Shown piece after piece: positions 59,063-64,000 of a DNA stretch of 64,000 bases (within the stretch, counting starts at the first letter, position 1; each line of letters opens with the position of its first letter). Location: the NCBI GenBank assembly GCA_003001795.1, contig PVNI01000012.1, positions 1 through 64,000 of the forward strand, written 5' to 3'. The DNA is from Actinomadura viridilutea. GTDB taxonomy: Bacteria > Actinomycetota > Actinomycetes > Streptosporangiales > Streptosporangiaceae. The notes below the pieces were generated by a model. The model did not search any database. It was not told the DNA's origin and saw nothing but the letters and a program-made list of their open reading frames with translations. Both the position numbers and the translations under genes were made by a program.

Positions 59063-59651
59063 CTTCCTGAACCCGGTCAAGGGGTTCGGGGTCTCGTTCC
59101 ACCAGATGTTCATGAAGAGCGAGACCGTCCAGTACCCCGAGGTGAAGAAGCCGACGGCGCCGCGCTTCCACGGCCGCCACCAGCTCAACCGGTGGCCGGA
59201 CGGCCTGGAGAAGTGCGTCGGGTGCGAGCTGTGCGCCTGGGCGTGCCCCGCCGACGCCATCTACGTGGAGGGCGCCGACAACACCGAGGAGGAGCGCTAC
59301 TCCCCGGGCGAGCGGTACGGGCGCGTCTACCAGATCAACTACCTGCGCTGCATCCTGTGCGGGCTGTGCATCGAGGCGTGCCCCACCCGGGCGCTGACGA
59401 TGACCAACGAGTACGAGCTGGCCGACGACAGCCGCGAGAGCCTCATCTACACCAAGGACATGCTGCTGGCGCCGCTGCGCGAGGGCATGGAGGCTCCGCC
59501 GCACCCCATGCGGCTCGGCGAGACCGAGGAGGACTACTACCGCCTCGGCCTGCAGCCCGAGGAGTCCGCGCCCGCCGCGCAGGGCGAGGGCGGCGACGCG
59601 GCCGCGGCGCGCGAGGGCCGGCGCACGCGCAAGAGCGGAGACGACAAGTGA
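59049..59651 (+). CDS. nuoI: NADH-quinone oxidoreductase subunit I
   Basis: Bis-[4Fe-4S] ferredoxin-like subunit (clusters N6a/N6b). The 200-residue product has both CxxCxxCxxxCP motifs, KCVGCELCAWACPADAIY and RCILCGLCIEACPTRALT, and a charged C-terminal tail. Start GTG 59049. Confidence 0.97.
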   Translation: MALTDFLNPVKGFGVSFHQMFMKSETVQYPEVKKPTAPRFHGRHQLNRWPDGLEKCVGCELCAWACPADAIYVEGADNTEEERYSPGERYGRVYQINYLRCILCGLCIEACPTRALTMTNEYELADDSRESLIYTKDMLLAPLREGMEAPPHPMRLGETEEDYYRLGLQPEESAPAAQGEGGDAAAAREGRRTRKSGDDK

Positions 59652-60598
59652 ACGCGCAGGCGCTGGCGGCCCAGCACGCGCCCGTGGTGGCGCAGGTCGC
59701 CGACAAGCAGTCGGGCGAGCCGTTCTTCTTCTGGCTGCTGGCGATCGTGTCGGTGCTGGCCGCCCTCGGCATGGTCTTCATGCGCCGGGCGGTGCACTCG
59801 GCGCTGCTGCTGGCGACGGTGATGCTGTCGCTGGCCGCGCTGTACGCGATCCAGGACGCGCCGTTCCTGGCGTTCGTCCAGGTGATCGTCTACACCGGCG
59901 CGGTGCTGATGCTGTTCCTGTTCGTGCTCATGCTGGTCGGGGTGAGCTCCACCGACTCGCTGGTGGAGACGATCCGCGGGCAGCGGCTGTGGGCCGCGGT
60001 CGCCGGGCTCGGCTTCGTGGTCCTGCTGGGCGCCGGGCTCGGCAACGCGGCGCTGGGCGACTCGGCCGGGCTGGCGCAGGCCAACCAGGGCGGCAACGTC
60101 ATCGGGCTGGCGCGGCTGCTGTTCGGCAAGTACGTGTTCGCGTTCGAGGCGACCAGCGCGCTGCTCATCACCGCCGCGCTGGGCGCGATGGTGCTGGCGC
60201 ACCGCGAGCGCCTCACGCCGAAGCCGACGCAGAAGGACCTGTCCAAGCGGCGGTTCCTCGCCGGCAAGCACCCCGGTCCGCTGCCCGGCCCCGGCACCTA
60301 CGCCCGGCACAACGCGGTCGACATGCCGGCGCTGCTGCCCGACGGCACCCCGTCGGAGCTGTCGGTCAGCCCGGTCATCGCGGCCCGCGTCGACACCGCG
60401 CGGCGGCACGCCGACCTGGAGGGCGGCAGCGAGACCGCGGCCGTCGAGGCGGACCTGGCGGCGGTGCGCGCCGCGGCCGCCGAGGCGGGCGAGGCCGGCT
60501 CCGAGGAGCGCGAGACCAAGGGCGGCATTTCCGCGTCCGGCGCCGCGGACGGCTCCGGCGCCGGCGCCGCGACGAGCGAAGGGGAGGCAGGTCGATGA
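59648..60598 (+). CDS. nuoJ: NADH-quinone oxidoreductase subunit J
   Basis: The 316-residue membrane subunit has five helices in the first ~185 residues (HSALLLATVMLSLAALYA, FVQVIVYTGAVLMLFLFVLM), then a C-terminal cytosolic extension of about 130 Ala/Gly/Glu-rich residues, longer than in E. coli. Start GTG 59648 overlaps the nuoI stop; nuoK overlaps by ATGA. Confidence 0.95.
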   Translation: MNAQALAAQHAPVVAQVADKQSGEPFFFWLLAIVSVLAALGMVFMRRAVHSALLLATVMLSLAALYAIQDAPFLAFVQVIVYTGAVLMLFLFVLMLVGVSSTDSLVETIRGQRLWAAVAGLGFVVLLGAGLGNAALGDSAGLAQANQGGNVIGLARLLFGKYVFAFEATSALLITAALGAMVLAHRERLTPKPTQKDLSKRRFLAGKHPGPLPGPGTYARHNAVDMPALLPDGTPSELSVSPVIAARVDTARRHADLEGGSETAAVEADLAAVRAAAAEAGEAGSEERETKGGISASGAADGSGAGAATSEGEAGR

Positions 60599-60894
60599 GT
60601 GCAGCGCACTACCTGGCCCTCTCGGCGATCCTGTTCACCATCGGGGGCGTCGGCGTGCTGGTCCGGCGCAACGCGATCGTGGTGTTCATGTGCGTCGAGC
60701 TCATGCTCAACGCCACGAACCTGGCGTTCGTGTCGTTCGCCCGCATGCACGGCAACCTCGAAGGCCAGATCATCGCGTTCTTCGTGATGGTGGTGGCCGC
60801 CGCGGAGGTCGTGGTGGGCCTGGCGATCATCATGACCATCTTCAGAACCCGCAGGTCCTCGTCGGTCGACGACGCGAACCTGCTGAAGTACTGA
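60595..60894 (+). CDS. nuoK: NADH-quinone oxidoreductase subunit K
   Basis: The 99-residue three-helix proton-channel subunit (MrpC-like) has the conserved Glu in FMCVELMLNATNLAFVSF and in VVAAAEVVVGLAIIMTIFR. Start ATG 60595. Confidence 0.97.
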   Translation: MSAAHYLALSAILFTIGGVGVLVRRNAIVVFMCVELMLNATNLAFVSFARMHGNLEGQIIAFFVMVVAAAEVVVGLAIIMTIFRTRRSSSVDDANLLKY

Positions 60895-60904
60895 GAGGCC
60901 GGGG

Positions 60905-62815
60905 ATGAAAGCGGAAGGCATCCAGGCTGCCGCCTGGCTCCTCATCGCGCTGCCGCTGGCCGGCGCGGCGGTCCTGCTGCTGGGCGGGCGCCGCACCGAC
61001 AGGTGGGGGCATCTGCTCGGCGTCGCCATGTCGGCCGCGTCCTTCGTGGTGGGCGCGGCGATGTTCGTCCAGATGCTCGGATACGACCCGGAGCAGCGGC
61101 GCCGCACGCTGCACCTGTGGGAGTTCCTGAACGTCGGATCGTTCAAGATCGACATGGGGCTGCTGGTGGACCCGCTGTCCATCAGCTTCGTGCTGCTGAT
61201 CACCGGGGTGGGCACGCTCATCCACGTCTACTCCATCGGCTACATGGAGCACGACCCCGACCGGCGCCGGTTCTTCGCCTACCTGAACCTGTTCGTGGCG
61301 GCGATGCTGCTGCTGGTGCTGGGCGACAACTACGTGGCCATGTTCATCGGCTGGGAGGGCGTGGGCCTGGCGTCCTACCTGCTGATCGGCTTCTGGCAGC
61401 ACAAGCCCAGCGCGGCCACCGCCGCCAAGAAGGCGTTCGTGGTGAACCGGGTCGGCGACTTCGGCTTCATCACCGCGATGATGCTGATGTTCGCGACCTT
61501 CGGCACGGTCGGGTTCGAGCAGATCCTCGGTGAGGGCGCCGAGCACGCGGGCGCCGCGTCCCAGCTGAGCACCGGCACGGCGACCGCGATCGGGTTGCTG
61601 CTGCTGCTCGGCGCGTGCGGCAAGTCGGCGCAGCTGCCGCTGCAGTCCTGGCTGCTGGACGCGATGGAGGGCCCGACCCCGGTGTCGGCGCTGATCCACG
61701 CGGCGACCATGGTGACCGCGGGCGTGTACCTGATCGTCCGGTCCGCGCCGATCTTCGAGATGGCGCCGGACGCTCAGCTGGCCGTGACGATCGTGGGCGC
61801 GGCCACCCTGCTGGCCGGTGCGATCATCGGGTGCGGCAAGGACGACATCAAGAAGGCCCTGGCCGGCTCGACGATGTCGCAGATCGGCTACATGATGCTG
61901 GCCGCCGGGCTGGGCCCGGCCGGGTACGCCTTCGCCATCGCGCACCTGATCGCGCACGGGTTCTTCAAGGCCGGCCTGTTCCTCGGCGCCGGGTCGGTCA
62001 TGCACGGCATGAACGACGACGTCAACATGCGCCGGTACGGCGCGCTGCGCGCCGTCATGGTGATCACCTGGGCCACGTTCGGGCTGGGCTACCTGGCGAT
62101 CATCGGGTTCCCGCTGCTGTCGGGCTGGTTCACCAAGGACGCGATCATCGAGGCCGCCTTCCACAAGGGCGGCACGTCCGGCGCGATCCTCGGCACCTGC
62201 GCGGTCATCGGCGCCGGCATCACCGCGTACTACATGTCCCGCGTCATGTTCATGACGTTCTACGGCGACAAGCGGTGGGACGAGGACGCGCACCCGCACG
62301 AGTCGCCGAAGGTGATGACCGTGCCGCTGATGCTGCTGGCGGTCGGCTCGCTGTTCGCGGGCGGCTTCCTCATCCTCGGCGGGTTCTCCGAGTTCCTCGG
62401 CCCGGTCGTCGGCCACCCGCACGAGAGCGAGTTCCACTGGATCACCGCCCCGGGCGCCGCGACGTTCGTGCTGATGCTGATCGGCGTGGGCATCGCGTGG
62501 CGGCAGTACGGGGCCCGCCCGGTGCCGCGCACCGCGCCCGCCGGGTCGTTCCTCACCGTCGCGGCCCGCAAGGACCTGTACGGCGACGCCATCAACGAGT
62601 CGCTGCTGATGCGGCCCGGCCAGTGGCTGACCCGCCTGGCCGTCTGGTTCGACAACCGCGGCGTGGACGGCCTGGTGAACGGGCTGGCCGCGGGTATCGG
62701 CGGCAGCTCCGGGCGCCTGCGGCGGGTGCAGACCGGCTTCGTCCGCTCCTATGCCCTGTCCATGTTCTTCGGTGCGGCCATCGTCGTGGCGGCGCTGCTG
62801 GTGGTGAACGTCTGA
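60905..62815 (+). CDS. nuoL: NADH-quinone oxidoreductase subunit L
   Basis: Distal antiporter-like proton pump of 636 residues with about 16 helices. Typical motifs are GWEGVGLASYLLIGFWQHKP (essential Glu), DAMEGPTPVSALIHAATMVT, CGKDDIKKALAGSTMSQIGY and HLIAHGFFKAGLFLGAGSVM, and a C-terminal lateral helix. ATG 60905 follows GGCCGGGG. Confidence 0.97.
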   Translation: MKAEGIQAAAWLLIALPLAGAAVLLLGGRRTDRWGHLLGVAMSAASFVVGAAMFVQMLGYDPEQRRRTLHLWEFLNVGSFKIDMGLLVDPLSISFVLLITGVGTLIHVYSIGYMEHDPDRRRFFAYLNLFVAAMLLLVLGDNYVAMFIGWEGVGLASYLLIGFWQHKPSAATAAKKAFVVNRVGDFGFITAMMLMFATFGTVGFEQILGEGAEHAGAASQLSTGTATAIGLLLLLGACGKSAQLPLQSWLLDAMEGPTPVSALIHAATMVTAGVYLIVRSAPIFEMAPDAQLAVTIVGAATLLAGAIIGCGKDDIKKALAGSTMSQIGYMMLAAGLGPAGYAFAIAHLIAHGFFKAGLFLGAGSVMHGMNDDVNMRRYGALRAVMVITWATFGLGYLAIIGFPLLSGWFTKDAIIEAAFHKGGTSGAILGTCAVIGAGITAYYMSRVMFMTFYGDKRWDEDAHPHESPKVMTVPLMLLAVGSLFAGGFLILGGFSEFLGPVVGHPHESEFHWITAPGAATFVLMLIGVGIAWRQYGARPVPRTAPAGSFLTVAARKDLYGDAINESLLMRPGQWLTRLAVWFDNRGVDGLVNGLAAGIGGSSGRLRRVQTGFVRSYALSMFFGAAIVVAALLVVNV

Positions 62816-64000
62816 TGAAGGACTTTCCCTGGCTGTCCGTCCTGATCGCGCTCCCCGCGGTGGGCGCGCTGGTCGTCGGCGTGCTGCCGCGGGCCCGCGA
62901 GGAGCTGGCCAAGCGGACCGCCCTCGGCGTGTCGCTGCTGGTCGCGGCGGTCACGCTGGTGATGGCGTCCCAGTTCGACACCGGCGGGCCGCGCTTCCAG
63001 TTCGACGAGACGTACTGGTGGATCCGCGCGTTCGGCGTGCACTGGGCGCTCGGCGTGGACGGCGTCGCGCTCACCCTGATCGGGCTGTCGGTCGTCCTCG
63101 TCCCGCTGGTGATCCTGGCGTCCTGGCACGAGGCGGACCGCTCCGGCGGCGTGGACACCGAGCCGCGCCGGTCGGTGAAGACGTACTTCGCGCTCCTGCT
63201 GGCGCTGGAAGCGATGATGATCGGCGTCTTCGCGGCGACCGACGTCTTCCTCTTCTACGTCTTCTTCGAGGCCATGCTGGTCCCGGTGTACTTCATCATC
63301 GGGTACTACGGCGGGGCGCAGCGGTCGTACGCGGCGGTCAAGTTCCTGCTGTACTCGCTGTTCGGCGGGCTGCTGATGCTGGTGGCCGTCATCTGGCTGT
63401 ACCCGCTGTCGAACCGGCCGGCGAGCGAGGGCGGCCTCGGGCACGGCACGTTCCTGTTCAGCGAGCTGACCCGGCTGCAGATCGACCCGACCACGGCCAA
63501 GTGGCTGTTCCTCGGCTTCTTCGTCGCGTTCGCGATCAAGGCGCCGATGGTGCCGGTGCACACCTGGCTGCCGGACGCGGCGGCGCAGTCCCCCGCCGGG
63601 GCGCTGGTGCTGATCGTCGGCGTGCTGGACAAGGTCGGCACGTACGGGATGCTGCGGTTCTGCCTGGAGCTGTTCCCCGGCGCCGCCAAGTGGGCCACCC
63701 CGGTCGTCATCGCGCTCGCGGTGCTCAGCGTCATCTACGGCGCGATCCTGGCGATCGGGCAGGTCGACCTCAAGCGGCTGGTCGCCTACACCTCGGTGTC
63801 GCACTTCGGGTTCATCGTGCTGGGCGTGTTCGCGATGACCTCGCAGGGGCAGTCCGGCGCCGCCCTCTACATGATCAACCACGGGTTCGCCACCGGCGCG
63901 CTGTTCCTGGTGGTCGGCTTCATGATCACGCGGCGGCGGTCGGTGCGGATCGACGCCTACGGCGGCGTGCAGAAGGTGGCGCCGCTGCTGGCGGGCAGCT
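62815..64000 (+). CDS. nuoM: NADH-quinone oxidoreductase subunit M (partial, cut by the window end)
   Basis: Second antiporter-like pump. ATG 62815 overlaps the nuoL stop by one base (TGATG). About 395 codons are visible: MKDFPWLSVLIALPAVGALV at the start, FYVFFEAMLVPVYFIIGYYG with the key Glu, VPVHTWLPDAAAQSPAGALV with the conserved His/Pro loop, and LVAYTSVSHFGFIVLG. The 3' part lies outside. Confidence 0.95.
   Translation, partial: MKDFPWLSVLIALPAVGALVVGVLPRAREELAKRTALGVSLLVAAVTLVMASQFDTGGPRFQFDETYWWIRAFGVHWALGVDGVALTLIGLSVVLVPLVILASWHEADRSGGVDTEPRRSVKTYFALLLALEAMMIGVFAATDVFLFYVFFEAMLVPVYFIIGYYGGAQRSYAAVKFLLYSLFGGLLMLVAVIWLYPLSNRPASEGGLGHGTFLFSELTRLQIDPTTAKWLFLGFFVAFAIKAPMVPVHTWLPDAAAQSPAGALVLIVGVLDKVGTYGMLRFCLELFPGAAKWATPVVIALAVLSVIYGAILAIGQVDLKRLVAYTSVSHFGFIVLGVFAMTSQGQSGAALYMINHGFATGALFLVVGFMITRRRSVRIDAYGGVQKVAPLLAGS

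Overview
The window is GC-rich DNA from a filamentous, high-GC actinobacterium. Many start codons are GTG or TTG and most operon partners overlap by ATGA or GTGA. It carries orthologues of the sporulation regulators BldN and BldC. Gene order matches the Mycobacterium tuberculosis Rv0497-Rv0529 and nuo regions and the Streptomyces rex-hem, bldN and nuo regions. From protein style I would guess Streptosporangiales, perhaps Thermomonosporaceae (Actinomadura-like). That placement is inference; no rRNA is present.

Layout. 1-847: end of an upstream gene, a strong terminator, then mostly empty DNA. 848-5200: DNA repair and c-di-AMP genes (mutY, a lipoprotein, disA, radA). 5387-9961: hydrolases, a methyltransferase, a TIM-barrel epimerase and a TetR regulator. 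10434-13234: an ABC-2 exporter and an LCP cell-wall ligase. 13314-15627: proline dehydrogenase, proC and a membrane protein. 15938-19327: a lipase, an AcuC-type deacetylase and a phosphatase. 19667-26414: BdtA-like regulator, ribosomal protein bS22-like, an SDR epimerase, acyltransferase, SerB1-like phosphatase, bldN with a probable anti-sigma remnant, a membrane-ABM fusion and glutaredoxin. 26630-32609: rex-hemA-hemC-hemD-hemB. 32768-35337: a PrimPol-domain protein and a serine/threonine pseudokinase. 35482-39441: hemL, a hypothetical, a LysR regulator and a histidine phosphatase. 39490-43816: cytochrome c biogenesis (tlpA-ccdA-resB-ccsA). 43856-47486: PLDc_N protein, a secreted-toxin-like metalloprotease with a small partner, bldC, a threonine/serine dehydratase and DUF4229. 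47508-64000: menG, menaquinone/geranylgeranyl reductase and nuoA-nuoM (cut by the window end).

The main theme is respiration and its cofactors: haem synthesis, cytochrome c maturation, menaquinone methylation and reduction, and complex I, tied together by the NADH/NAD sensor Rex. A perfect 18-base Rex operator (TTGTGAAGTACTTCACAA) lies in front of the reductase-nuo operon, and a weaker one in front of rex-hemA.

The most unusual signal is a set of sequence duplications anchored at stop codons. Two related repeat arrays (2 x 105 bp after rex, 3.3 x 108 bp after the reductase gene) each begin with ATGAGC overlapping the upstream stop. Both have units divisible by three and encode related peptides (MSxxxGRGxAWTxERxxSxEGR). 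The rex array forms a 92-residue ORF joined by ATGA overlaps to both rex and hemA. Two other operon junctions (acuC-phosphatase and tlpA-ccdA) hold 16- and 39-codon mini-ORFs with GTGA overlaps at both ends. Several other genes (mutY, tetR, the gene at 15202, the dehydratase) have their own 3' ends tandemly duplicated just past the stop. Many genes also show a TANNCT-like -10 element 6-9 bases before the start codon, predicting leaderless mRNAs.
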